Shown here: piece after piece, positions 1-8,445 of the stretch
Numbering within the stretch: the stretch's first letter is position 1
Layout of the letters: each line of letters starts with the position of its first letter
From: Saccharothrix violaceirubra
GTDB lineage: Bacteria > Actinomycetota > Actinomycetes > Mycobacteriales > Pseudonocardiaceae
DNA: 64,000 bases
Assembly (NCBI RefSeq): GCF_014203755.1
Contig: NZ_JACHJS010000001.1
Span: 6,386,001-6,450,000 of the forward strand
Direction: 5' to 3'
Position numbers and translations under genes: made by a program
The notes under the pieces: generated by a model
Told to the model about the DNA's origin: nothing
The model's input: the letters and a program-made list of their open reading frames with translations, nothing else
The model's database searches: none

Positions 1-332
1 AGGTGGTGGACCTTGCGGGTGCGGTCGCCGCGCTTGTAGATCGTGGAGATCTCGACGGACAGCATGAACCGGACGGGCGCACCGGCCAGGCGTGGCGGCA
101 GGCGGCGGTCGACGTCCCGGTCCAGGGCGTCGTTCAGCCGGAACACGCCGGGTTCGGCGGGCACGAGCGTGTCGCGCAGGTGGTCGTACCACGCCGGGTG
201 GGTGAAGTCGCCCGTGCCGACCAGGGCGATGCCTTTGCGGCGCGCGTACCAGGTCAGGTGTTCGAGGTCGCAGTCGCGACTGCACGCGCGGGAGTACTTC
301 GAATGGATGTGGAGATCTGCCACGAAACGCAC
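1..332 (-). CDS. Endonuclease Q-like PHP-domain protein (partial, N-terminus only)
   Basis: Reading leftward from a GTG at 332, the product starts VRFVADLHIHSKYSRACSRD. This is the metal-binding DLHIHSKYS signature of PHP-type phosphoesterases, followed by GTGDFTHPAW and, about residue 95, SVEISTIYKRGDR. In this order and spacing the motifs are typical of the TIGR00375 / endonuclease Q-like family, whose archaeal members cleave DNA at deaminated bases. About 110 residues are visible; the gene runs off the left edge. GTG 332 was chosen because family members begin at this point. An upstream in-frame GTG (LVFESVGPRRYGAP) is possible, and no strong ribosome binding site separates them. The family assignment is by motif recognition only. 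Confidence 0.8.
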   Translation of the reverse strand, partial: MRFVADLHIHSKYSRACSRDCDLEHLTWYARRKGIALVGTGDFTHPAWYDHLRDTLVPAEPGVFRLNDALDRDVDRRLPPRLAGAPVRFMLSVEISTIYKRGDRTRKVHH

Positions 333-707
333 CGGCGCACCGTACCGCCGGGGACCGACACTCTCGAACACCAGTCCGAGCGCATCGGTACTCCCTCGCG
401 CCGAACGGGCGACGTCGACCGCTCGTCGAGGGCGATCACGGGACGGAATTACCGGAATCGGGCATTCATCCCCGACAGTCACACTATCGAGTGAAGGGTT
501 GGGGAGTTCCTCACCCGAATGCCGACGACCGGACTACCGGGACGACCCCTGACTCCTGGCCGCCACATCGGCTCGACCGTTCGACGCACCGCCGCTGGGC
601 GCACCTTGAGGCCATTCGGCGAAATTCCTTCCTTCGCGAGTCATTTTCACCTGATAGTCGGGCAGACTCCCCGGACACCGCTCACAAAAGCGCAAAGGAC
701 GACCTCA
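333..707. other. Intergenic region between two divergent genes
   Basis: No convincing gene is visible. Codon structure is lost here, GC falls around 590-690, and the stretch separates the leftward PHP gene from the rightward DUF6119 gene, so it probably holds both promoters. The purine-rich AAAGGA at about 694 serves as the ribosome binding site of the next gene. Confidence 0.5.
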
Positions 708-2012
708 TTGGCCCGGATCGAAGACCCGACCCGCCCGACGACCCTCCACCGCCTGCACGCGGGCCGCGGACTGGCCGACTACCTGGTGGACGACGACCAC
801 GTGCTAGTCGTGTTCGCCGGACCCGTGACCCTCGACGGCGTGGAGGCGTACCGGGTCGAAGGGGTGCTCGACGACGACCGCACCCGGCCGTCCGCCGTCG
901 TCGTCCTGGTCCGGGTCGACGACCGCGTGTTCGCCGCGACGTGGGGCCACGGCGTCCGTCTGCTCGACGGCACCGCGATCGACCACCGGTCCCCCGGCGT
1001 CGAGCCGCACGTCGTCCGGCTCCTCACGCGCGTCGTCGGCACCGCGTCCACCGGGCGGGCCGACCGGTTCTTCGCCGACCTGCGGGAGGTCCTGCGGACG
1101 ATGACCGACGAGCACCCGCCCCTGCGCCGACTCGTCGGCGGACCGCTCGACCTCGCCGACGACGACCCGGTCCGGCTCCTGCTGGAGGACCGGCTCGCGG
1201 ACGCGCTCGGCGGCGGCGGCACCGACCGGGTCGACGTGCGGTGGCCTTCCGGCGCCCGGCCCTACGCCGACCGCACCCGGTCGTTCCGCAGCAACGACAT
1301 CGGCGGCTACGGCCCGTTGCGCGTCGACGGGCCCCTCGCCGTCGACCACGTCGTCGACCGGTTCGCCCTGCTGTGCAAGGGGACCCGCGTCGGCGAACTC
1401 CGGCAGGCCAGGCTGATCCCGTGCGCGGACGCGGACGCCCAGGCGCTGTTCACCGGGCCGATCGCGCTCGACCGCTGGATCGCGTTCGAGACCCGCGTCG
1501 ACGGCGACCGGTACTGCCTGCACCAGGGCCACTGGTACCGGCTGGACGCGGACACCGCCGCCGACCTGCGGTCCCGCGTCGAAGATCTGCTGCGCCGGCG
1601 CCGCGACCTCGGCCTGCCCGACTGGGCGCCGACCGACGACGAGGAGCGCTACCGCGACCGCGTGGCCGCCCGGACGCCGGGCTTCACGACCGTCGAACCG
1701 GTCGGCCTCGTCGGGCCCGACGACGAACTCGTGCACGTGGCCCGGCCGACGCCCGACGTGTTCGACCGGGCCAGGGCGGCGATGTGGGACCTGCGCCTGG
1801 GCCACCGTGTCGGTGCGGAACCCCGTTGTCGGACGGCGACGGTCGTGCTCGCCGTCCCGGGTGGCCTGCCCGTGGCCGACCTGCCCGCCGCGACGATGGC
1901 CGACCTGCTCGAACTCGGTGCGGATCTGGAGGTGCTCGGCGTCGCGTTGCGCTTCGCCGACATCCCCCTGGCGGGCCGGCCCGGAGCCAAGCCGACCGCG
2001 GGGAGTCCTTGA
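708..2012 (+). CDS. DUF6119 / TIGR04141-type sporadically distributed protein
   Basis: The 434-residue product resembles the TIGR04141 (DUF6119) family: an N-terminal beta-rich part (TLHRLHAGRG), AVVVLVRVDDRVFAATWGHG at about residue 65, RWIAFETRVDGDRYCL and GHWYRLDADTAADL at about 260-285, and DWAPTDDEERYRDRVA. The family is sporadic among bacteria and often sits in accessory or defence-rich regions; its biochemical role is not established. I start it at TTG 708, which has AAAGGA at the right distance. The frame stays open upstream to ATG 519, but that extra sequence has poor codon bias. It stands alone between a divergent gene and an insertion sequence. Confidence 0.6.
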   Translation: MARIEDPTRPTTLHRLHAGRGLADYLVDDDHVLVVFAGPVTLDGVEAYRVEGVLDDDRTRPSAVVVLVRVDDRVFAATWGHGVRLLDGTAIDHRSPGVEPHVVRLLTRVVGTASTGRADRFFADLREVLRTMTDEHPPLRRLVGGPLDLADDDPVRLLLEDRLADALGGGGTDRVDVRWPSGARPYADRTRSFRSNDIGGYGPLRVDGPLAVDHVVDRFALLCKGTRVGELRQARLIPCADADAQALFTGPIALDRWIAFETRVDGDRYCLHQGHWYRLDADTAADLRSRVEDLLRRRRDLGLPDWAPTDDEERYRDRVAARTPGFTTVEPVGLVGPDDELVHVARPTPDVFDRARAAMWDLRLGHRVGAEPRCRTATVVLAVPGGLPVADLPAATMADLLELGADLEVLGVALRFADIPLAGRPGAKPTAGSP

Positions 2013-2076
2013 CCGGCTCGCGCGTCGACGCGGGCCGGGTGGCCGGACGTGACCGCGGGACCCGTCCCCCGACTAG

Positions 2077-3183
2077 GAGCTGTTTGGGGTTGGGATCATG
2101 TGGTTGGGGTAAGGGTCTTCAACCACATGATGGCTCCTCGTAGATGCAGTCCGGCCTCGTAGCTTTGTGGTGTCTTGTCGTAGCGGGTGGCCAGTCCGCG
2201 CCATGTCTTGATCTTCTGGAAGAGGCGTTCGACGGTGTTGCGCCGCCGGTAGCGCACGGGATCGAAGGACACAGGCCGCCCGCCGGCGGAGCCCTTGTTC
2301 CTGCGGTTGGCCCGCTGGTCGGTCTTCTCCGGGATCACAGCCGTGATCCGGCGGCGGCGTAGGTAGGCCCGGTTGGCTTTGGAGGAGTACGCCTTGTCCG
2401 CGGCCACCGCGTCCGGACGGGTGCGCGGCCTTCCGACCGGGCCGGGAACCCGGATCCGGTCCAGCACCGTCCGGAATTGCGGGCTGTCCCCGGCCTGGCC
2501 AGGGGTGAGCACGAACGCCAACGGCAGCCCGGCGGCGTCGACCGCGGTGTGGACCTTGCTGCTCAGCCCGCCCCGGGACCGGCCGAGCCCGGCCGCCGCA
2601 GCCCGCGCCTTCCGACGGCGCCTACGGGCGGCACGGTCCCGACCGGCAGATGTGCCCGCGTCGGTCGTGTCCGGCGCGGACCGCGACGCACCACCCGCAG
2701 CACGCTCCGCTGGACGGGCAACGGAGCCCCTTTTTCCCCGGTCAACGCCTGTTCCAGCGCGTCAAGGGTCTCCCCGGTCACCGCGAGTCCGGCCGATTCG
2801 TGGTGTGCCCGCACGATCGTGGAGTCCACGCTCACCAGTTCCAGGTCGACCTGTCCGCGGGAGGCGGCCTCGGCGATCAGCGCCTCCATCAGCGTCTGGA
2901 ACACTCCGGTCTTCGCCCAGGTGTTGAACCGGGAGTAGACGGTGGACCAGGGACCGTACCGTTCGGGCACGTCACGCCAGCCTGACCCGGTGCGGAACCG
3001 CCACAGGATCCCGTTGAACTGCTCCCGCACCCGACGTGGCAACGGCCCGGTGGCCGCCACCGGCATATGCGGCTCGATCAACGCCCACTCGGCATCGGTC
3101 AGATCAAAACGCGCCACATCCGTGTTCTACCAGCCCAACCAGCACACCACCGGGCCCACCTAGATCCGAACTTCAAACAGCTC
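2077..3183 (-). mobile_element. IS5-type insertion sequence (about 1.1 kb) with CTAG target duplication
   Basis: The ends are imperfect inverted repeats starting GAGCTGTTTG: left from 2077, right read inward from 3183. Both are bordered by CTAG (2073-2076 and 3184-3187). This matches the short YTAR-like duplications of the IS427 group of the IS5 family. The element contains one transposase in two overlapping frames on the minus strand. Its right end abuts the stop codon of the cyclase-like gene, so the insertion did not shorten that protein. Confidence 0.85.
2096..3117 (-). CDS. IS5/IS427-group DDE transposase, two frames (probable -1 frameshift)
   Basis: The N-terminal frame (3117 down to 2563) starts MARFDLTDAEWALIEPHMP and carries WRFRTGSGWRDVP and SVDSTIVRAHHES, containing the first catalytic Asp. 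The C-terminal frame (ending at 2096) contains GLGRSRGGLSSKVHTAVD, AFVLTPGQ, the second Asp region (AADKAYSS) and RRRNTVERLFQKIK with the catalytic Glu. The two frames overlap widely. The downstream frame is open back to a G4A5G4 run at about 2727-2739, so a -1 slip there would give one full protein of about 340 residues. IS427-group elements commonly use such programmed slippage. Simple decay by a 1-bp change is the alternative. Confidence 0.8.
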
Positions 3184-3789
3184 CTAGCCGACCTGGAGCC
3201 ACGCCGGCTGCCGGAAGTCCTTGACCACCACCTCGACCGGTTCGAACCGGACCAGGCCCAGCCCGCGCTCGCCGGCGAGCACGACGTCGCGGTGGAACCG
3301 ATCGGACACGATGAGCCCGAAGTCCACGTCCCGCTCGTCGGCGACGAACCGGCGCAGCGCCGGGGCGTCGACCAGGCGGGCCGCGGTCACCACGGCCTCG
3401 CCGTTGACGTGCGGCGGGTCCATCACGGTCGGACCGTGGTCGACCGCGATGCGCAGGCGCAACCGGTAGTCGTCGTGGACCGGCCGGTTCACGTCGTGCA
3501 GCGCGATCGTCAGCTCGCGCATCAGGTCGCTGGCGATCCAGGCGCCGGGCACCTGCGCGCCGACCAGGAGCGTGGCGCTGTCGCCGTCGTCGCGGCGGAA
3601 GCACTCGGCGTCGGCGTAGCGGGAGTGCCGGACGGAGTCGACGACCTGGTCGAGGACCGTCCCGAGTGCCCGGTCGAGGTGCCTCTGCCGTGTCACACCG
3701 CCGGAACTGGAGTCGACGACGTCGACGCGCACCACGGTGCGTTCGAGGGCAAGGAGGTTCACGGGTCCACTCCGGATCGTCGGGATCAC
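3184..3789 (-). CDS. Nucleotidyl-cyclase-like (class III fold) protein
   Basis: The 201-residue product starts VIPTIRSG and carries VVRVDVVDSSS near residue 20, DDGDSATLLV near 75, RLRLRIAVDHGPTV near 125 and GEAVVTAARLVDAPALR near 140. This order resembles class III adenylate/guanylate cyclase folds of the actinobacterial degenerate type, with Asp residues kept at the usual metal positions. Whether it is catalytic is not known. GTG 3789 overlaps the stop of the upstream Crp/Fnr gene by four bases (GTGA), so the two are translationally coupled. The stop codon TAG lies inside the CTAG duplication of the IS5 element. Function is inferred from fold resemblance only. Confidence 0.6.
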   Translation of the reverse strand: MIPTIRSGPVNLLALERTVVRVDVVDSSSGGVTRQRHLDRALGTVLDQVVDSVRHSRYADAECFRRDDGDSATLLVGAQVPGAWIASDLMRELTIALHDVNRPVHDDYRLRLRIAVDHGPTVMDPPHVNGEAVVTAARLVDAPALRRFVADERDVDFGLIVSDRFHRDVVLAGERGLGLVRFEPVEVVVKDFRQPAWLQVG

Positions 3790-4505
3790 GTGCCCACCCT
3801 CTGCGGGCAGGTGGGCGAGCCGCCACATCCGTTGATGGGATTCCCGTAATCCGGCGGCGCCTGGGCGGCCCGGCGCAGACATCCCTGGCAGGGCACCGTG
3901 AGCTTCCGGGACCCGGGGTCCAGGAGGTTGCGTCGCCGCAACGCCCGTACGGCCCGTTGCGCGGACGGGTACGACATGTCGGCGAGCTGGCCGAGGACCT
4001 CCTGGGTGACCGGGAGGACCACCTTCCGGTCGCGGTCGTCCGAGAACGCCTGGGCCAGGTCGACCAGTTCGCGCAGTACCCGGGCGACGGCCTTGCCCGC
4101 CCGGCGGCGTTCGACGGTGTGCAGGCGCAGGGCCAGCATTCGGACGATGGCCTGGTAGACGCGCGGGTGGCGGTCGAGGAACGCCTGGAAGCGGCGGCCG
4201 GGGATCTTGACCACGGTGACCAGGCCGTAGGCGATCACCGAGGCGGTTCGGCGGCCGTCGCCGAAATAGGCCAGTTCGCCGAGCAGTTCGCCGCGTTTAC
4301 GAAAACCGAGAACCCTTCGCAATCCGTCGTCGCCGCGGTCGAGGACCTGGACGTAGCCGGAACGGAGGACCATCACGCAGTCCGCGACGTCGCCCTGCCA
4401 CATGAGGTGGCGGCCGGATTCGTAGGTGACCTCGTTGCCCAGGCTGAGCAGGGCGTCGAAGTCCTCCGCCGCGGTCCACTGTTCGAAAGTGTCCCGTGTG
4501 GTCAT
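3786..4505 (-). CDS. Crp/Fnr-family transcriptional regulator with a Cys-rich C-terminal tail
   Basis: The 239-residue product has a cyclic-nucleotide-binding beta barrel (residues about 15-120; SGRHLMWQGD, GELLGELAYFGDGRRTASV) and a C-terminal winged helix (TQEVLGQLADMSYPSAQRAVRALRRRNLL, about 165-200). The tail adds CQGC, then CGGSPTC, four cysteines not found in ordinary Crp, suggesting a metal or redox element. It is coupled by a 4-bp overlap to a cyclase-like gene, which suggests that the pair makes and senses a nucleotide second messenger. The canonical phosphate-binding Arg region is present (GDGRRTASV). The ligand is unknown. Confidence 0.8.
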   Translation of the reverse strand: MTTRDTFEQWTAAEDFDALLSLGNEVTYESGRHLMWQGDVADCVMVLRSGYVQVLDRGDDGLRRVLGFRKRGELLGELAYFGDGRRTASVIAYGLVTVVKIPGRRFQAFLDRHPRVYQAIVRMLALRLHTVERRRAGKAVARVLRELVDLAQAFSDDRDRKVVLPVTQEVLGQLADMSYPSAQRAVRALRRRNLLDPGSRKLTVPCQGCLRRAAQAPPDYGNPINGCGGSPTCPQRVGT

Positions 4506-4996
4506 CTACGACCACCGCGGTGGGGGATCGGCGTTCATGCCCTATCGCCTCCGCGACATTCGTGCCGTCACTCGTTCGGGGACACAATGCACGGGGGTTG
4601 CGGGTGTCGCCAAGCAACAGCACCGAAACTGCATCACTAATCGCCGAACGGCAACAGTGGGTCGCCGACCAAACGCCCACGATCCGCAAACGGCAGGGGG
4701 TGGGTGCTTGGCGGGTGTCGTTCGGAGTCGGGCCGGGGAAGCGTTCAAGATCAAAAGCGGTCGCCCGCCGCTGGGCAGGCCGTACGGAGAGGGACTCGGG
4801 GACGGGGAACCCGCTCCCCTCCTTTACATCGTGAGCCGACCATCATGCTGCCCGCGCACGGTTCACGGTTCGGCGCGGGTGGGTCGCGGGGTTGCTTGGC
4901 GTGCTGCCCGTGCTTCGGCCGGCTGCTGCCTGGGCTTTGTCCGGTTCTGTCGTCTTTCGGCGGCCGTCCGGGTCCGGTGTTCGATATGTCGGCGAA
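4506..4996. other. Intergenic region between crp-like gene and vanR
   Basis: About 490 bp without a supported gene; the open frames here have poor codon bias. It separates the leftward crp-cyclase pair from rightward vanR, so it should contain both promoters. GC is lower around 4600-4680. Confidence 0.5.
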
Positions 4997-5023
4997 ATAC
5001 CCCGGCCCATAGCATCGGGGTAT
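4997..5023. promoter_or_regulatory. Inverted repeat overlapping the vanR start codon
   Basis: ATACCCCG (4997-5004) and CGGGGTAT (5016-5023) form a perfect 8-bp inverted repeat whose right arm ends inside the vanR ATG. It could be an operator for autoregulation or an mRNA hairpin hiding the start. No published VanR box is assumed here. Confidence 0.4.
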
Positions 5024-5717
5024 GCGCGTGTTGATCGTCGAGGACGAGTCCTACATGGCCGAGGCCATCCGTGACGGGCTTCGGCTGGAGGCGATCGCGG
5101 CCGACATCGCGGGTGACGGGGACACCGCCCTGGAGTTGCTGGCCGTCAACAGCTACGACATCGCGGTCCTCGATCGGGACATTCCGGGGCCTTCGGGTGA
5201 CGAGGTGGCCGAGCGGATCGTCGCCTCCGGCAGCGGGATGCCGATCCTCATGCTCACCGCCGCCGATCGGCTCGACGACAAGGCGTCCGGGTTCGGGCTC
5301 GGGGCCGACGACTACCTGACCAAGCCCTTCGAGTTGCGGGAACTTGTCTTGCGGCTCAGGGCTCTCGACCGGCGGCGTGCGCACAGTCGGCCGCCGGTGC
5401 GGGAGATCGCGGGGTTGCGGGTGGACGCGTTCCGGCGCGAGGTCTACCGGGACGGGCGGTACGTCGCGTTGACCCGCAAGCAGTTCGCGGTGCTCGAAGT
5501 GCTCGTCGCCGCCGAAGGCGGTGTGGTCAGCGCCGAGGAGTTGCTGGAGCGGGCGTGGGACGAGAACGCCGATCCGTTCACCAACGCCGTGCGCATCACG
5601 GTCTCGGCGTTGCGCAAGCGACTCGGTGAGCCGTGGATCATCGCGACCGTCGCCGGTGTCGGTTATCGGATCGACGCGGGGTCCGACGGCGACCGTGAGC
5701 GGGCCGGTCGTGGATAG
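5022..5717 (+). CDS. vanR: VanR response regulator (OmpR/PhoB type)
   Basis: The 231-residue protein starts MRVLIVEDESYMAEAIRDGL, with receiver Asp51 (VLDRDIPG), the Thr and Lys switch residues (LTAAD, TKPFEL), and a PhoB-type winged helix from about residue 125 (ALTRKQFAVLEVL, VRITVSALRKRLGEPWI). It is nearly identical in wording to the streptomycete VanR that activates vanHAX when glycopeptides are sensed. Its last eight bases overlap vanS, so the pair is co-transcribed. It points toward vanXAH, which lies on the other strand. Confidence 0.95.
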   Translation: MRVLIVEDESYMAEAIRDGLRLEAIAADIAGDGDTALELLAVNSYDIAVLDRDIPGPSGDEVAERIVASGSGMPILMLTAADRLDDKASGFGLGADDYLTKPFELRELVLRLRALDRRRAHSRPPVREIAGLRVDAFRREVYRDGRYVALTRKQFAVLEVLVAAEGGVVSAEELLERAWDENADPFTNAVRITVSALRKRLGEPWIIATVAGVGYRIDAGSDGDRERAGRG

Positions 5718-6807
5718 GACGCCGGGGTTGAGCGTCCGCCTCAAGCTCACGCTCAGCTATGCCGGGTTCCTCATGGTCGCGGGCGTGCTGATGCTCGCCT
5801 CGGTGTGGATGTTCCTGTTGCGGGACGTGCCCGCCTCGTGGCTGATCCCGCTCCTGCCCAACGTCCCGCGCGTCTTCGACCCGAGCAACTTCGGTCCCGG
5901 CGTCTTCGTCACGGCGGCGGCCGTGGTGCTGGTGTTCCTGCTGGTGTTCGGGCTGTTGGGCGGGTGGGTGCTCGCCGGTCGCATGCTCAGCCCGTTGACC
6001 CGCATCACCGACGCCACCCGCAAGGCCGCCAACGGGTCGCTCTCCCACCGGATCCGGCTGCCGGGCCGCAAGGACGAGTTCCGCGAACTCGCCGACGCGT
6101 TCGACACGATGCTCGCGCGGATCGAAGCGCACGTGGCCGAGCAGCGCCGGTTCGCGGCCAACGCCTCGCACGAACTGCGCACGCCGCTGGCGATCACGCG
6201 GACGCTGCTCGACGTGGCCCGCAACGACCGGGAGCACGACCCCGTCGAACTCGTCGACCGCCTGCACTTCGTCAACAGCCGGGCGATCGACCTCACCGAA
6301 GCGCTGCTCCTGCTCAGCCGCGCCGGTCGGCGGACCTTCACCCGCGAACCCGCCGACCTGTCCCTCATCGCCGAGGAGGTCGCGGAGACGCTCTTCGGGC
6401 TCGCGGAGAAACGCGGCGTGGCCATCGAGGTCGCCGGCGACGCGGCCCACACGGTCGGTTCGCCCGCGCTGCTGCTGCAGATGGCCACGAATCTCGTGCA
6501 CAACGCGATCGTCCACAACCTGCCCGCCGACGGCACCGTGTGGATCACGACCGGTGTCCTGCCCGGCGCGGCGGTGATCGTGGTGGAGAACACCGGCGAG
6601 AAGCTCGCCGCGACGCTGGTCTCGACGCTCACCGAACCGTTCCAGCGCGGGTCCGAGCGCATCCGCGCCGATCACGCGGGTGTCGGCCTCGGCCTGGCGA
6701 TCGTCGAGAGCATCGTCGAGGCGCACGACGGGACGCTCACCCTCACCCCCCGTCCGGACGGGGGGCTCAGGGTCACGGTGCGGGTGCCGCTCGGCCCGGT
6801 TAGGTGA
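5710..6807 (+). CDS. vanS: VanS sensor histidine kinase
   Basis: 365 residues. Two membrane segments (about 12-32 and 62-84) flank a short extracellular loop (RDVPASWLIPLLPN), followed by HAMP (GRMLSPLTRITDATRKA), the H-box FAANASHELRTPLAI, an N-box (NLVHNAIVHN) and G-boxes (HAGVGLGLAIV). The start VDRTPGLSVRLKLTLSYAG matches streptomycete VanS, which favours GTG 5710 over GTG 5695. The short loop is typical of the actinomycete VanS that senses glycopeptide antibiotics. The 3' end overlaps the vanX stop on the other strand by 8 bp. Confidence 0.95.
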   Translation: MDRTPGLSVRLKLTLSYAGFLMVAGVLMLASVWMFLLRDVPASWLIPLLPNVPRVFDPSNFGPGVFVTAAAVVLVFLLVFGLLGGWVLAGRMLSPLTRITDATRKAANGSLSHRIRLPGRKDEFRELADAFDTMLARIEAHVAEQRRFAANASHELRTPLAITRTLLDVARNDREHDPVELVDRLHFVNSRAIDLTEALLLLSRAGRRTFTREPADLSLIAEEVAETLFGLAEKRGVAIEVAGDAAHTVGSPALLLQMATNLVHNAIVHNLPADGTVWITTGVLPGAAVIVVENTGEKLAATLVSTLTEPFQRGSERIRADHAGVGLGLAIVESIVEAHDGTLTLTPRPDGGLRVTVRVPLGPVR

Positions 6808-7408
6808 TGGGGAAGTCGAAGTACGTGTCGGGGTGGGGTTCGCCCTTCAGCGAGTAGTGCCACCACTCGAACTCGTACCGGCCGAAGCCGCAGTCCTCCA
6901 TGATCGAGCAGAGGTGTCGGCGGTTGTCCGCCTCGACGGCCGTGATCCCGCTCGCGCCGTGGTGCGAGAGCACGTCCATCAGGTCGTGGCCACCGCCCAT
7001 GGCCGCGAGTTCGCCGGTGTCGAGGTGGTAGAGCGTCAGGTCGACGGTGCTGCCCCGGCTGTGGCCGGATTTGGCGGCCACGTACCCCTTCTCGAACATC
7101 TCGGGCCGGTCGATGTTCGGGTAGTGGCGCGGTTTCGTCCGACCGTCCTCGGGCTCTTCCGACCAGCGCAGGAAACGGTCCACGGCCCGCTGTGGGCGGT
7201 ATCCGTCCCAGAGGAGGAGTCCGAAGCCGAGCGACGCGGCCTTCTCCTGGGCCCGGCCGAGGGCGGCGCACAAGGCCCTCGTACCGACGATGCGGTTCGC
7301 CAGGTACCCGTCCACGGGTTTGCCGGTGAAGTTGTCCCAGGTCGCGTACTTGGCGTCCCACCGGATCCCGGGCACCCACTGGTCGACGAAGACGAAATCC
7401 TCGTTCAC
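6800..7408 (-). CDS. vanX: VanX D-Ala-D-Ala dipeptidase
   Basis: The 202-residue zinc peptidase hydrolyses cytoplasmic D-Ala-D-Ala so that D-Ala-D-Lac dominates in cell-wall precursors. The metal ligands and catalytic Glu are visible in SGHSRGSTVDLTL (His and Asp) and FEWWHYS (Glu and His), and WDGYRP carries the conserved Arg. GTG 7408 overlaps the vanA stop by four bases (GTGA), so vanH-vanA-vanX form one coupled operon. The length equals that of known VanX proteins. Confidence 0.96.
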   Translation of the reverse strand: MNEDFVFVDQWVPGIRWDAKYATWDNFTGKPVDGYLANRIVGTRALCAALGRAQEKAASLGFGLLLWDGYRPQRAVDRFLRWSEEPEDGRTKPRHYPNIDRPEMFEKGYVAAKSGHSRGSTVDLTLYHLDTGELAAMGGGHDLMDVLSHHGASGITAVEADNRRHLCSIMEDCGFGRYEFEWWHYSLKGEPHPDTYFDFPIT

Positions 7409-8445
7409 CGGATCCGCCCCGCCAGGGCAGCCGCGACGATCCGGTCGATCACTTCGCCGAGCGGCAGGCCGGCAGCCGCCATCATCCTCGGGTAACGGCT
7501 GTAGGGGGTCAGGCCGGGCAGGGTGTTGACCTCGTTGAGGACGACCGTTCCGTCGTCCTTCAGGAACATGTCGACCCGGGCCAGTCCCCGGCACCCGAGG
7601 GCGCGGTACACGGCTTTCGCGGTTTCCTGGACCAGCGTGCGCTTCTCCGCCGGGATGTCGGCCGGGACGATCGGCGTCGAGTTCTCGGAGCCGCTCTCGG
7701 GATCGGCCTCCTGGTGGATCTTGAAGAACCCGTGGGTCAGGGCGATCCGGTCGACCTCGCCGGTGACCAGGTCCGGGTCGTTGCCCAGGACGGCACAGCC
7801 GACCTCGCTCGCGACGACGGCCTCCTCGATCAACACCTTCGAGTCGAACTGCCGCGCGATCTCCACCGCTTCCGCCAGGTCCGCCGCGGCGGACACCTTG
7901 GTGACGCCGAACGAGGACCCGGACCGGGCCGGCTTCACGAAGACCGGGTAGGTGAGCGCGTCCGCGTCGGGAACACCGCCCGGCGGGACGATCAGGAAGC
8001 TCGGCGTCGCGATGCCCGCGCTTTCGGCGACGACGTACGTGAAGGACTTGTCCATGCACAGCGCGGAACTCTGGACGTCACAGCCGACGTAGGGAATGCC
8101 GGAGAGTTCCAGCAGGCCCTGCACCGCGCCGTCCTCGCCGAACCGGCCGTGCAGGACCGGCAGCACGAGGTCCAACGCGACCTCCTCGTACTGCCCCTTG
8201 TCCAGGACGAGCAGGCCGCCGACGCCCCGGTCGGGCGACAGCACGGCCGGGCGCCCGCCCCCGTCCTCCCAGTCCGTGTCGGGCCCGTCGCACAGCTTCC
8301 ACGTGCCGTCCTTGGTGATCCCGATCCAGAACGGCTCGTACTTGCGGGTGTCGATGTGCTCCGCGACCTGCCGCGCGGACTTGACGGAGACCGGGTGCTC
8401 CTCGGAAGTGCCCCCGAAGACGATCCCCACCCTCAACCTGGTCAT
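7405..8445 (-). CDS. vanA: VanA-type D-alanine-D-lactate ligase
   Basis: The 346-residue ATP-grasp ligase starts MTRLRVGIVFGGTSEEHPVS. It shows YVGCDVQSSALCMDKSFTY, the omega-loop region THGFFKIHQEADP with the His typical of D-Lac rather than D-Ala selectivity, LARVDMFLKDDG and VLNEVNTLPGLTPYSRYP. It joins D-Ala to D-lactate supplied by VanH, giving precursors with low vancomycin affinity. It overlaps vanH by four bases (ATGA) upstream and vanX by four downstream. Confidence 0.96.
   Translation of the reverse strand: MTRLRVGIVFGGTSEEHPVSVKSARQVAEHIDTRKYEPFWIGITKDGTWKLCDGPDTDWEDGGGRPAVLSPDRGVGGLLVLDKGQYEEVALDLVLPVLHGRFGEDGAVQGLLELSGIPYVGCDVQSSALCMDKSFTYVVAESAGIATPSFLIVPPGGVPDADALTYPVFVKPARSGSSFGVTKVSAAADLAEAVEIARQFDSKVLIEEAVVASEVGCAVLGNDPDLVTGEVDRIALTHGFFKIHQEADPESGSENSTPIVPADIPAEKRTLVQETAKAVYRALGCRGLARVDMFLKDDGTVVLNEVNTLPGLTPYSRYPRMMAAAGLPLGEVIDRIVAAALAGRIR

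Noticed and set aside
491..2143. A 550-codon Arg/Pro-rich frame overlapping the DUF6119 gene
   Set aside because: Composition is typical of an out-of-frame translation of GC-rich DNA; the overlapping frame carries the family motifs.
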